From: Methylobacter tundripaludum
Lineage (GTDB): Bacteria > Pseudomonadota > Gammaproteobacteria > Methylococcales > Methylomonadaceae
Length of the DNA: 64,000 nucleotides
Direction of reading: 5' to 3'
NCBI RefSeq assembly: GCF_002934365.1
Contig: NZ_PTIY01000001.1
Span: 62,001-126,000 of the forward strand
A program made the position numbers and the translations under genes. Positions 27,045 to 37,597 of the stretch are shown piece by piece. Position 1 is the first letter of the stretch; each line of letters starts with the position of its first letter. The notes below the pieces were generated by a model, which did not search any database, was not told the origin of the DNA, and was given only the letters and a program-made list of their open reading frames with translations.

Positions 27045-27851
27045 ATGCTAAAACACACCCAAAATCTCTTAGACATCATGTCGCGGCTACGCCACCCGGA
27101 ACAAGGCTGTGCGTGGGATGTCAAACAGGATTTCACCAGCCTGATTCCTTACCTGATTGAAGAAGCCTACGAAGTCGCCGATGCGATTGAACGCAACGAC
27201 CTGGACGATTTGCGCTCGGAATTGGGCGACCTGCTGCTGCAAGTGGTGTTCCATTCCCAGATCGCCGAGGAACAAGGGTTGTTCAATTTTGAACAGGTCT
27301 CGGCCGGCATTTGCGACAAGCTGATCCGCCGCCATCCGCATGTTTTTTCCGACGCCGTTTTCACCACGGATGAAGAGCGGCACCAAGCCTGGGAACAGGC
27401 AAAAGCCGACGAACGCCGGGAAAAAAGCAAAAACGAGGAACGGGAAAGCGTGTTGTCGGGCGTGGCCCGCAATCTTCCGGCATTGATCGAGTGCGAGAAA
27501 ATACAGGATCGCGCCGCAAATCACGGCTTTGACTGGCCGGACGTGTTGCCGGTTTTCGATAAAGTGCTGGAAGAGCTGGATGAGGTTAAAGAAGCCTGGC
27601 AATCCGGGAATCAGGCGCATATTCAGGAGGAAATCGGCGATTTGCTGCTGGTTGCGGTTAATCTGGCCCGGCATTTAAACGTCAATGCCGAAGTCGCGCT
27701 GAAGGAAAGCACCCAAAAATTCTCCAGACGCTTCCAACACATAGAGCAACAGCTTGAAACGTCCGGCCTGAACCTGAAAGACTGCGAACTGGCCGAATTG
27801 GATGTTTTGTGGAATCAGGCAAAACAGGCTTTAAATAAAAAGGGCGGCTAA
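27045..27851 (+). CDS. mazG: Nucleoside triphosphate pyrophosphohydrolase MazG
   Basis: House-cleaning enzyme that hydrolyses NTPs and dNTPs to the monophosphate and pyrophosphate. It is 268 residues with two tandem MazG domains. The metal-binding EExxE and ExxD groups read EEAYEV ... ELGDLL near residues 39-65 and EELDEV ... EIGDLL near 175-205. The family opening LLDIMSRLRHPEQGCAWD is intact. The final codons overlap the terminator of the convergent chemoreceptor gene. Confidence 0.96.
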   Translation: MLKHTQNLLDIMSRLRHPEQGCAWDVKQDFTSLIPYLIEEAYEVADAIERNDLDDLRSELGDLLLQVVFHSQIAEEQGLFNFEQVSAGICDKLIRRHPHVFSDAVFTTDEERHQAWEQAKADERREKSKNEERESVLSGVARNLPALIECEKIQDRAANHGFDWPDVLPVFDKVLEELDEVKEAWQSGNQAHIQEEIGDLLLVAVNLARHLNVNAEVALKESTQKFSRRFQHIEQQLETSGLNLKDCELAELDVLWNQAKQALNKKGG

Positions 27852-27864
27852 ACAATCGCCCTTT
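27830..27864 (-). terminator. Rho-independent terminator of the chemoreceptor gene
   Basis: On the minus strand AAAGGGCG, an eleven-base loop region and CGCCCTTT are followed by TTATTTAAAG. The stem overlaps the last codons of mazG on the other strand and lies 16 nt after the chemoreceptor stop. Confidence 0.6.
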
Positions 27865-27879
27865 GTCGGCGCTACCGCA

Positions 27880-30800
27880 TTAAAATTCTTCCCACTCATC
27901 GGCACTTGCTATCGTTGCTTGAGATTTTGGCTTGGCGACAGCACTTACCGGAGAGTTGAAATCTTTTTTCAAGCGCATAATTGCAACCCCGACAGCCGTT
28001 GACGCGGAAACGAAAGCGGATCCATTACCCAGCATTGTTTCCGCCTCTCTGAATTTTTTTGCATTGATCATATTCGCTATTCTTCCCGCCTCGATATGAA
28101 AGGCGGCATGCTTGGACACACAATCGGCATAACTCGGCTTATGGGCGAGGTGATGCTTGACGTCGTGATGCAACCATTTACCGAAATCACAACAATCATC
28201 TCTTGAAATGATTGTCGCATCCATTTCTTCGCGTTTTGATATGGCGGCGCGAAGCTTTACCTTCCACTCAGAATGTTTCTCAAGCGCCTTGTCCAGGTCT
28301 ATGCCGATATTATCTGATGCGGGCGTATTTTGATAAGACTCTTTCTCGACAGGAGCGCTTTTTATGCCGGTCTGATTGACTGTACGTGCCGGCTCGGTAT
28401 TGGCAAATCCAATGAAACCACGCGAATTACCGTCCAATTTAAAGTGCGACACGGTAACCGCAAGTTGTTGCGTTTGTTCCTCCAGCGATTCCGCTGCGGC
28501 GGCCGCCTGCTCTACCAATGCGGCGTTTTGCTGAGTCACGTCGTCCATTTGGCCGATGGCCTGATTGACCTGCTCGATACCGGAAGTCTGTTCCATCGAG
28601 GCGGCGCTGATCTCGGACATAATGACCGTCACGCCGCGAATCGCACTGACGATTTCTTCCATGGTTAAACCGGCCTGGGCGACCAGCTTGGTGCCGTCTT
28701 CAACCTTTTCCACCGAATCGCCGATCAGGCCTTTGATTTCCGCCGCGGCTGCCGCGGCGCGTTGCGCAAGATTGCGCACCTCGACGGCCACAACCGCAAA
28801 GCCCCGGCCTTGTTCGCCGGCGCGGGCCGCTTCCACCGCGGCGTTCAGTGCGAGTATATTGGTCTGGAATGCAATGCTGTCTATCACCGAAATGATGTCC
28901 ACTACCCTGCGCGAAGACTCGTTAATATCTTCCATCGTCGATACAACCTGGCCAACCACCTTGACGCCCTGCCCGGCAATATCTGTTGCGCCGACGGCAA
29001 GCCGGTTGGCATGCTTCGCATTCTGGCTGTTGGCCTGCACGGTGGAGGTCAGCTCTTCCATGCTGGCGGCGGTTTGTTCCAGGCTGGCGGCCTGCTCTTC
29101 GGTACGGTGCGACAGGTCATTGTTGCCTGCGGCGATTTCTTTTGCCGCGGTATTGATCGTTTCGGATGCTTCCTTGATTTGCCCGACAATCTCTTTCAGT
29201 TTTTCAACCGTGGAGTTGGAGTCGTCTTTAAGTTGACCGAAAGTTCCCGAATAATTATTGGTGATGGTTTGTGTCAGGTCGCCTCGGGACAATGCGCCCA
29301 GTACGCGCACGACTTCATTCAGGCCGGTAGAGCTGACTTCCATCAGTTCATTAACGCCCTCGGCTAATTCCAGGAAGAAACCTTCTTTATCCCCTTCGTC
29401 AATGCGCTGGTTGAAATCGCCTAACACCGCCCCACTGACCACTTTGGCGATTTCCTGTTCGATAGCCACTTCCGCGGTACGGTCTTGCCATTCCACGACC
29501 GTACCGATTCGCCGTCCTTGTTCGTTACTGATGGGATTGGTTATCAAATTAAAAGTACGTCTCCCAATGATAATCTCGCTGTTAAAAGTCGAGGTTAACG
29601 CGCCAAGCAACTTTTTCTGGTGTGCCGGATTCTTATGAAAAGAATCCATGTTCGCCCCCAATAACTTACCGGAATCAAACTTAGGCAGGACCATACGAAT
29701 ATCGGACTCGGCGTGTTGCATCATAGTAAGCACGGCCGGATTCAAATAGATAATATTGCCTTCGTTGTCAGCCACCATCACATTAGAGGTCATTCCATCC
29801 AAGGCGATTTTAAGGCGCAAGGCTTCGTTATGCTCACGGTGCTCTTTCGTTATACGGGACAGCAATTGTTGCTGCATGCTATCCATGGAACGGAATAACT
29901 CGCCCAGCTCATCCTTTTGCGAAAGGTCGATACTGGAACTCAAATCGCCGCTTGCAATAGCGCCGGCCACCTGCCGAAGCGCATTAATCGAGCGCAAAAT
30001 CTCTCGGCTGATAAAAAATGTCAATGCGACAGTCGCCAAGACAGACAGCACGGTTAGCGCGATGAAGAATACCGCCGTCCGTTCAGCCTCGCTCTTGAAT
30101 TTGCTTGCCGCATCGAGCAAATCGCCGGAAAGCCTGTCTTCGACTTCCTTGATCAGGTCAATCTTTTCGGTCACCGTTTTAAACCAGTACAGCGGATCGA
30201 TACCGAAGCCATTGCTTTTGTCCATCGCGATTTTCTCCATTCTCGCGACTTCGTCAACCGCAGGCCCGGAAACTTTGGCCTTATAAAATGCTTTTTGACT
30301 GTCCAGCGCGTAGGCGAAAAACAGATCGGTGTAAACATCCTGGGCGGAAAAGTTTTTCAAAAATCGGCTATGGGCGTCGGGCGTAAACTGGTCCGAACCA
30401 AACGTAGCAACCAGTAGCGCGCGCTCCATGCCGGTGCGCTCCTTGGCTTTGAGTAAACTTGAATACGAGGAAGCCAAACGGGAAATTTCGCTATGACTGC
30501 TGAGCGTGGAGACCTGCGCGGAAATATCGAGCAGGGAAGCAATGGTCTTGGTGTAATAAGCGCTCGATTGCGCCACTTCCAGGCCCAGGGCGCTGATGCC
30601 GCCGCGTTTGGCGGCCAGCTCCGCCAAATTGGCGGTAGCGGAGTCTAGCAGCGTTTTCAGTCCGTCACTGTAAATGCCGGCATCAAAACGGTTAAGTCTT
30701 GTCTGAAGTGTCTCAATAGCTTTATCGGTTCTTGTGCGTTGCGCAGGCAATTCGGCGGAAAACTTAGCCCCGTTGCTGCTGATGAACGAGGCGCTCATGC

Positions 30801-31005
30801 CGCGCTCTTTCTGCATTTCATGTACCAGTGCGCCAATTTTGACCGAGACATCGACCAGCGATTCGAGTTGGACCATTTCTTTCGATACCGCCAGCCGCTC
30901 AACAACTCCCGACCCGGAAAAATAAAGCAGGGCAAGAGCCGGGATGGCCGCCATCAGCATTAATCTTGACTTTAAACTCGACGTGAACGTGATATTGCTT
31001 GCCAT
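27880..31005 (-). CDS. Methyl-accepting chemotaxis protein with NIT, PAS and CZB domains
   Basis: 1041 residues from the ATG at 31005 (AAGGGATC upstream). Order: membrane helix about 15-35; periplasmic NIT-type sensor about 45-300 ([20 protein letters not shown]); second helix about 315-340; HAMP; PAS about 400-510 ([20 protein letters not shown]); a second HAMP-like segment ([14 protein letters not shown]); signalling domain with hairpin tip [20 protein letters not shown]; a CZB zinc-binding domain near the C-terminus ([15 protein letters not shown]). The final EWEEF resembles the CheR/CheB-tethering pentapeptide. NIT domains sense nitrate/nitrite in studied cases; the ligand here is inferred. 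No che genes are nearby. Confidence 0.92.
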   Translation of the reverse strand: MASNITFTSSLKSRLMLMAAIPALALLYFSGSGVVERLAVSKEMVQLESLVDVSVKIGALVHEMQKERGMSASFISSNGAKFSAELPAQRTRTDKAIETLQTRLNRFDAGIYSDGLKTLLDSATANLAELAAKRGGISALGLEVAQSSAYYTKTIASLLDISAQVSTLSSHSEISRLASSYSSLLKAKERTGMERALLVATFGSDQFTPDAHSRFLKNFSAQDVYTDLFFAYALDSQKAFYKAKVSGPAVDEVARMEKIAMDKSNGFGIDPLYWFKTVTEKIDLIKEVEDRLSGDLLDAASKFKSEAERTAVFFIALTVLSVLATVALTFFISREILRSINALRQVAGAIASGDLSSSIDLSQKDELGELFRSMDSMQQQLLSRITKEHREHNEALRLKIALDGMTSNVMVADNEGNIIYLNPAVLTMMQHAESDIRMVLPKFDSGKLLGANMDSFHKNPAHQKKLLGALTSTFNSEIIIGRRTFNLITNPISNEQGRRIGTVVEWQDRTAEVAIEQEIAKVVSGAVLGDFNQRIDEGDKEGFFLELAEGVNELMEVSSTGLNEVVRVLGALSRGDLTQTITNNYSGTFGQLKDDSNSTVEKLKEIVGQIKEASETINTAAKEIAAGNNDLSHRTEEQAASLEQTAASMEELTSTVQANSQNAKHANRLAVGATDIAGQGVKVVGQVVSTMEDINESSRRVVDIISVIDSIAFQTNILALNAAVEAARAGEQGRGFAVVAVEVRNLAQRAAAAAAEIKGLIGDSVEKVEDGTKLVAQAGLTMEEIVSAIRGVTVIMSEISAASMEQTSGIEQVNQAIGQMDDVTQQNAALVEQAAAAAESLEEQTQQLAVTVSHFKLDGNSRGFIGFANTEPARTVNQTGIKSAPVEKESYQNTPASDNIGIDLDKALEKHSEWKVKLRAAISKREEMDATIISRDDCCDFGKWLHHDVKHHLAHKPSYADCVSKHAAFHIEAGRIANMINAKKFREAETMLGNGSAFVSASTAVGVAIMRLKKDFNSPVSAVAKPKSQATIASADEWEEF

Positions 31006-31171
31006 ATTAGATCCCTTGAATAATATTTTTGAAGTTTTCCTGCTCATTCACAGACAGACGCCGGGGGCTGCTGCGGGTAGGGTAGGGCTCTTGCATGCGT
31101 TGGAGCAACGCAGTCCCACGTGGCTGATTCCGTGCGATCCAGCTCCTGTAAAAAATTATAGCATCTAAAAA

Positions 31172-31615
31172 CTAATCATCCTGCAATCGAATCGCCATCA
31201 CGTCGCAACGGGCGTAATGCAGCACGCTATTTGCCGTTGCCCCCAACAATAACGATAAGCCATGCCGCCCATGAGAGCCGACAACGATTAAATCAACCTG
31301 TTCCTGCTCGGCAAGCCGGACAATTTCCTGTTTGGGCGCGCCCCAGACCAGCCAACGGTTAGCCTGAGTCACTCCAAGCCCATCGCTGATTTGCACCAAC
31401 TTGGCTTTCTCCGCCTCCAGCAACCCGTAACCTGAATCCTCAGTCAACGAAATGACGGTTCCATAGCCGGTGTCCGGCATCGGAATATTATCCAGCACAT
31501 GAATAAGGCTCAATTTGGCTTGGTATTTTCCGGCCAAATCCTTCGCCCTGCGGGCAACCATGTCGCCATGTTCGGAAAAATCGACAGCCAATAAAATATG
31601 TTGATAAGCGCCCAT
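31172..31615 (-). CDS. Universal stress protein, UspA family
   Basis: 147 residues, a single Usp domain. It opens HILLAVDFSEHGDMVARRA, with the ATP-binding Asp. The nucleotide motif G-2x-G-9x-(S/T) is present as GSHGRHGLSLLLGATANSVL, so this is an ATP-binding type. Soluble and cytoplasmic. It is monocistronic as far as can be seen: 166 nt from the chemoreceptor start and 129 nt from the thiC end. Confidence 0.93.
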   Translation of the reverse strand: MGAYQHILLAVDFSEHGDMVARRAKDLAGKYQAKLSLIHVLDNIPMPDTGYGTVISLTEDSGYGLLEAEKAKLVQISDGLGVTQANRWLVWGAPKQEIVRLAEQEQVDLIVVGSHGRHGLSLLLGATANSVLHYARCDVMAIRLQDD

Positions 31616-31703
31616 TATTTTCGCCTTGCTTCCGGTGGTTATTGGTTTTAGATAAATGATTGGTGGAGCGGGAACAGCGGTGCGCCGAACGGGGACATAT
31701 CAA

Positions 31704-31738
31704 GAAAAAAGCCCTTCCCCGCCAACGGGAAGGGCTTC
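31704..31738 (-). terminator. Rho-independent terminator of thiC
   Basis: On the minus strand GAAGCCCTTCCCG, a short loop and CGGGGAAGGGC are followed by TTTTTTC. It begins about 10 nt after the thiC stop. Confidence 0.75.
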
Positions 31739-31744
31739 AAGCCG

Positions 31745-33768
<2,024 letters not shown>

Positions 33769-34097
33769 TACGGATGTGGCGTTAAGTTAAAGGATAATGC
33801 CGCAGATTGCAAGCTTGAACCCTATTCGCCCTACAACAAACACCTTATAAAACAAATGGTTTTAACAAGTAATGCTATTTATAACGGCCTATTTACAGCT
33901 GACGCCGCCCTCTCTACCGCTATGAGGATAAAATAGCCGATCATTAAGAATCTCCTTGCTCGAAAGACTCTTCTGCGAACGTTTATCTCCAAAGCCCCGC
34001 CCCATACCAAAAAACGAGCTTATCGGCACTGTAAAAATGATTTTTTTTATCAGCAATGTTAGAATCAGCATAATTCCTGATTAACCAGATATAACGG
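33769..34097. other. Divergent intergenic region between thiC and minC
   Basis: 329 bases, AT-rich, without a supportable gene. It should hold the thiC promoter (minus strand, upstream of the riboswitch) and the minC promoter (plus strand). GTTAGAAT near 34059 could be part of a -10 element for minC. No clear operator or repeat was seen. Confidence 0.4.
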
Positions 34098-34820
34098 ATG
34101 TCAACAGACTCTCAACAGAACGCTCATCGCTCGCCGGTACTGGAATTTAAAAGCAGCACTTTTTCTGTACCTGTGCTGGTTTTAGCCAGCAATGATGTCG
34201 CTACTATCGAGCAACAGTTACAGGAAAAAATCCATCTGGCGCCAGAATTCTTCAAAAATTCACCGCTGGTATTTGACCTGCTGGACCTGAATAAACAAGA
34301 GCTCGACGTTGATGTTACAGAGCTCACCCGCATCACTCGCAAACTCGGCTTATTGCCGATAGGGATACGCGGCGGCACTGCTCAACAAAATCAACAGGCA
34401 CTGGAAATTGGCATCCCCATACATTCGGGACATAACGTTGCAGCGGCTTCCGAGCCGCAGCAGCGGCAAACTCCAGAGCCTGAACCTCAAGCCGTTGCAA
34501 CCACCACACTGATCACCCAGCCTGTCCGTTCCGGCCAACGCATTTATGCCGAAGGCGATTTGGTCATTTTAGCCCAGGTCAGCGCCGGCGCTGAAATCCT
34601 GGCCGAAGGCAATATTCATGTGTACGGCTCGCTAAGAGGCCGCGCGTTGGCAGGCGTGCAAGGCGACACCGAAGCGCGGATTTTCTGTTCCGATTTGCAG
34701 GCCGAGCTTATTTCGATCGCCGGAAATTACAAGATCAGCGAAGATTTGAATAGCGCCGTTCTTAACCAGCCCGTTCAAATCTATTTACAAAACCATACTT
34801 TAGTTATTAAAGATATTTAA
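34098..34820 (+). CDS. minC: Septum-site inhibitor MinC
   Basis: Blocks FtsZ assembly away from mid-cell. It is 240 residues: N-terminal FtsZ-inhibiting domain (about 14-105), a Gln/Pro-rich linker (about 115-140), and a C-terminal beta-helix domain (about 145-240) that binds MinD, opening with PVRSGQRIYAEGDLVIL and including GAEILAEGNIHVYGSLRGRA. It is first of minC-minD-minE; minD follows after 27 nt. Confidence 0.96.
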   Translation: MSTDSQQNAHRSPVLEFKSSTFSVPVLVLASNDVATIEQQLQEKIHLAPEFFKNSPLVFDLLDLNKQELDVDVTELTRITRKLGLLPIGIRGGTAQQNQQALEIGIPIHSGHNVAAASEPQQRQTPEPEPQAVATTTLITQPVRSGQRIYAEGDLVILAQVSAGAEILAEGNIHVYGSLRGRALAGVQGDTEARIFCSDLQAELISIAGNYKISEDLNSAVLNQPVQIYLQNHTLVIKDI

Positions 34821-34847
34821 TCTATATCGCTCTTTGGAGGAAAATTT

Positions 34848-35657
34848 GTGGCACGAATTATAGTCGTAACATCGGGTAAAGGCGGCGTTGGTAAAACAAC
34901 CACAAGCGCAGCCATTGCCATGGGGCTTGCAAAGAAAGGTCACAAAACAGTCGTCATTGATTTTGACGTGGGTTTGCGCAACCTGGATTTAATCATGGGT
35001 TGCGAGCGCCGCGTTGTTTATGATTTTGTCAATGTCATCAACGGTGAGGCAAGCCTTAACCAGGCGTTGATACGCGACAAAAACTGCAACCAGCTTTACA
35101 TTCTGCCTGCCTCGCAAACTCGGGATAAAGACGCCCTGAGCCAGGAAGGCGTAGGTAAGATCCTAGACGAACTGAAAAAAGACTTTAAATACATTGTCTG
35201 CGACTCCCCGGCCGGTATTGAAAAAGGCGCCCATTTGGCCATGTATTTTGCCGACGACGCGTTCATCGTCACCAACCCTGAAGTCTCTTCGGTACGGGAC
35301 TCTGATCGTATGCTAGGCATCTTATCCAGCAAGTCTCGCCGGGCCGAACAAAACGAAGAGCCTATTAAAGAATATCTGCTGCTAACCCGTTATTCGCCTG
35401 AGAGAGTCAGATTAGGCGAGATGCTCAGCGTCGACGATGTGCAGGAAATTTTATCGCTGCACTTGCTAGGCGTTATCCCTGAATCGAAGTCCGTGTTGAA
35501 TGCATCCAACTCCGGCACCCCCGTTATTCTTGACGAAAAAAGCGATGCAGGCCAAGCCTATGCGGATGTGATCGCGCGCTATTTGGGCGAAGACCGGCCG
35601 CATAGATTCATTGACGAGAAGAAAGGCCTGTTCGGGAAGCTTTTCGGGAGCAAATAA
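34848..35657 (+). CDS. minD: Septum-site ATPase MinD
   Basis: Membrane-cycling ATPase that carries MinC. It is 269 residues from a GTG at 34848 with a perfect GGAGG eight bases upstream. The deviant Walker A is SGKGGVGKTTTSA (residues 9-21), followed by DFDVGLRNLDL. The C-terminal amphipathic membrane anchor (EKKGLFGKLFGSK) is present. The stop overlaps the minE ATG (TAATG). Confidence 0.98.
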   Translation: MARIIVVTSGKGGVGKTTTSAAIAMGLAKKGHKTVVIDFDVGLRNLDLIMGCERRVVYDFVNVINGEASLNQALIRDKNCNQLYILPASQTRDKDALSQEGVGKILDELKKDFKYIVCDSPAGIEKGAHLAMYFADDAFIVTNPEVSSVRDSDRMLGILSSKSRRAEQNEEPIKEYLLLTRYSPERVRLGEMLSVDDVQEILSLHLLGVIPESKSVLNASNSGTPVILDEKSDAGQAYADVIARYLGEDRPHRFIDEKKGLFGKLFGSK

Positions 35658-35923
35658 TGAGTTTACTGGATTATTTTAGAACATCTAAAGCCAGCTCGGC
35701 ATCCCTCGCCAAGGAAAGGCTGCAAATTCTGGTTGCGCACGAGCGCAGCTCCAGAAACCAACCCTCTTATCTTCCTCAATTGCAAAAAGAATTGCTGGAA
35801 GTTATTCGAAAATACGTTAATGTAGAGCAAGACGCAATATCCGTTAACTTTGAGCAAAATGACACTCAGGAAACGCTGGAATTAAACATCGTGCTGCCTG
35901 AGCATCAATCCAAAACTTCTTAA
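35657..35923 (+). CDS. minE: Cell division topological specificity factor MinE
   Basis: Stimulates MinD ATPase and drives pole-to-pole oscillation. It is 88 residues. The N-terminal membrane/MinD-binding part is SLLDYFRTSKASSASLAKER and the topological domain follows from about residue 30, with LQKELLEVIRKYVNVE. It overlaps the minD stop by one base, so translation is coupled. Confidence 0.97.
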   Translation: MSLLDYFRTSKASSASLAKERLQILVAHERSSRNQPSYLPQLQKELLEVIRKYVNVEQDAISVNFEQNDTQETLELNIVLPEHQSKTS

Positions 35924-35941
35924 CACTAAAAGGTAATCACT

Positions 35942-36139
35942 ATGTCCAATACAATCGGCGATGCAGCAGGAATAGTCTGGAACTATCTGGATAAAAACGG
36001 GCCATCCAGTGTCAATAAAGTTACCACCGAAACCGGCATCAATAAAAATGACGTTCAACGCGCCATAGGCTGGCTGTGCAAGGAAGACAAGCTATCCATT
36101 GAAATGATAGGGCGTGCTGAAACGCTGTCATTGAAATAA
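35942..36139 (+). CDS. Small winged-helix protein (DUF2582 type)
   Basis: 65 residues covering one winged helix: NTIGDAAGIVWNYLDKNGPS, then SVNKVTTETGINKNDVQRAI and GWLCKEDKLSIE. The fold resembles that of DUF2582 proteins, which are found as single small domains in many bacteria. AAAGG precedes the ATG. It starts 18 nt after minE on the same strand and may be co-transcribed with the min operon. It could bind DNA, but the targets are unknown. The stop codon abuts a family-1 repeat. Confidence 0.8.
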   Translation: MSNTIGDAAGIVWNYLDKNGPSSVNKVTTETGINKNDVQRAIGWLCKEDKLSIEMIGRAETLSLK

Positions 36140-36140
36140 G

Positions 36141-36263
36141 ATTAATTTAAGCAATCGCCATGAAGGACATGAAGACTTAAATCCTTCATGCCCTTCATGC
36201 GCTTCATGCGCTTCATGGTTTAAAAATAAAATTTGCTCACGTTATTTCATGCACGATCCTAAG
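36141..36263. repeat. MITE-like element, family 1, copy E (left end lost)
   Basis: Starts one base after the stop codon of the winged-helix gene with ATTAATTTAAGCAATCGCC and ends CACGTTATTTCATGCACGAT then CCTAAG. The inner part carries extra CTTCATGCG units in tandem. The outer TTAGGATCGTGCAT of the left end is missing. Confidence 0.75.
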
Positions 36264-36320
36264 CAAAAACATCTCAGCACACAGCCCTGGAAAGAAATGG
36301 AGCACGCCGAATAGTCCAAC

Positions 36321-37178
36321 TTATTGCAATTCCCGATGTCGGACAATGACGTTTAAAAAAGGGCCTTTGAACTGTTTGGCAAGCGCATCGACCAGATAAA
36401 CCGAACGATGCTGGCCGCCGGTACAGCCTATCGCCACTGTCAAATAACTGCGCCCTTCCGCCTCAAATCGGGGAATCCATCGCTCCAGAAACCCGGTAAC
36501 ATCCTTAAAAAGCTCGGCAACCCATTTCTGTTTATCAAGAAAATCCATTACCGGCTGATCTTTTCCTGTTAACCCCCGCAACTCAGGAATCCAATAAGGA
36601 TTCGGCAAGCTGCGTGCGTCAAACACAAAGTCGGCATCCAATGGAACGCCATGTTTAAAACCGAATGATTGAAACTGCAAGGAAATATGCCTGACGTCTC
36701 TTTCGCCAATCCGGTCCCGGATAAGTTCACGCAACTGGTGATAATGGGTCCGACTGGTATCAATGACCACGCTGGCGTGTCTGGCAACCGGCGTAAGCAT
36801 TTCCTTTTCAATTTTTAACGCTTCTCTTAACGGCACATTTGAATCCGTCAGCGGATGCCGTCGCCGGGTTTCGCTATAGCGTTTCAACAAGGTAGACTCT
36901 TCAGCCTGCATAAAGATGATTTCGCAATCAATCTGTTTATTGCGTATTAGCGCCAGGCTTTCGGAAAAATTGACCAGGCTTTCGCTCTGATTCCTGGCAT
37001 CAATGCCTATGGCCGTTTTTGCATAGGTAAGCTTATCGACCAGCATGACGTGGTTGATAAAGTCTTCCAGCAAGGTGACAGGCAGATTATCGATGCAGTA
37101 ATAACCGCAATCCTCCAGCGTATCCAAGGCGATACTTTTGCCTGAACCGGAAAGGCCGCTGACGATTAATAGTTTCAT
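36321..37178 (-). CDS. rapZ: RNase adapter protein RapZ
   Basis: Binds glucosamine-6-phosphate in E. coli and directs RNase E to the sRNA GlmZ. It is 285 residues. The Walker A GLSGSGKSIALD is at residues 8-19, then CIDNLPVTLLEDF. The C-terminal RNA-binding half has FDARSLPNPYWIPELRGLTG and VAIGCTGGQHRSVYL. In E. coli the order is rpoN-hpf-ptsN-rapZ-npr. Here it follows hpf directly, with a palindromic repeat in the 80-nt gap. Confidence 0.96.
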   Translation of the reverse strand: MKLLIVSGLSGSGKSIALDTLEDCGYYCIDNLPVTLLEDFINHVMLVDKLTYAKTAIGIDARNQSESLVNFSESLALIRNKQIDCEIIFMQAEESTLLKRYSETRRRHPLTDSNVPLREALKIEKEMLTPVARHASVVIDTSRTHYHQLRELIRDRIGERDVRHISLQFQSFGFKHGVPLDADFVFDARSLPNPYWIPELRGLTGKDQPVMDFLDKQKWVAELFKDVTGFLERWIPRFEAEGRSYLTVAIGCTGGQHRSVYLVDALAKQFKGPFLNVIVRHRELQ

Positions 37179-37186
37179 AAGAAAAC

Positions 37187-37252
37187 CAGGCTAAGGGCAA
37201 AAGACAAAAGGCCCAAAAATATTTTTACCTTTCGCCTTTCGTCTTTCGCCTG
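37187..37252. repeat. Palindrome of GGCAAAAGAC/GTCTTTCGCC type, family 2, copy 1
   Basis: The left arm CAGGCTAAGGGCAAAAGACA (continuing AAAGG) faces a right arm that reads, reversed, CAGGCGAAAGACGAAAGGCG (continuing AAAGG). The loop is AT-rich. It fills the gap between hpf and rapZ where ptsN would be expected. Confidence 0.7.
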
Positions 37253-37258
37253 CTTTAT

Positions 37259-37549
37259 TTATCTATGCTGCGAGGTTTTTTCTTTATGCTTGATAATCTG
37301 ACGATCCAGCTTATCAACCATGTTGTCGATAGCGGCGTACATATCTTCCTGATGATCTTCGGCAAACAATTTAGCGCCACTCAATTGCAATGTCGCCTCT
37401 GCCTTTTGAACTAACTTTTCCACGCTTAAAATGACGTGTACATCGGTAACATTATCAAAATGACGTGCTAATTTCTCAAATTTTGAGTCGATGTGCGCTT
37501 TTAAAGCGTCGGTTACTTCAAGATGATGTCCTGTTACGATGACTTGCAT
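37259..37549 (-). CDS. hpf: Ribosome hibernation promoting factor, short form
   Basis: Binds the small ribosomal subunit and helps form inactive 100S dimers. It is 96 residues, the short HPF/YhbH type without the long C-terminal domain. It opens MQVIVTGHHLEVTDALKAHI, and KLFAEDHQEDMYAAIDNMVD is the conserved second half. It lies 48 nt after rpoN, as in E. coli. Confidence 0.96.
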   Translation of the reverse strand: MQVIVTGHHLEVTDALKAHIDSKFEKLARHFDNVTDVHVILSVEKLVQKAEATLQLSGAKLFAEDHQEDMYAAIDNMVDKLDRQIIKHKEKTSQHR

Positions 37550-37597
37550 GAGATAAACTCCTTTAATGGTGAATGATTGGTTTGGTGTCAGTTGGCG

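Noticed and set aside
28565-29236. Long open frame antisense to the chemoreceptor signalling domain
   Set aside because: Composition is repetitive Ser/Ala/Thr produced by reading the conserved signalling domain backwards. No start signals.
36180-36220. Tandem CTTCATGCG units as a possible CRISPR array
   Set aside because: Units are about 9 bases with no spacers; they are the interior of a family-1 repeat.
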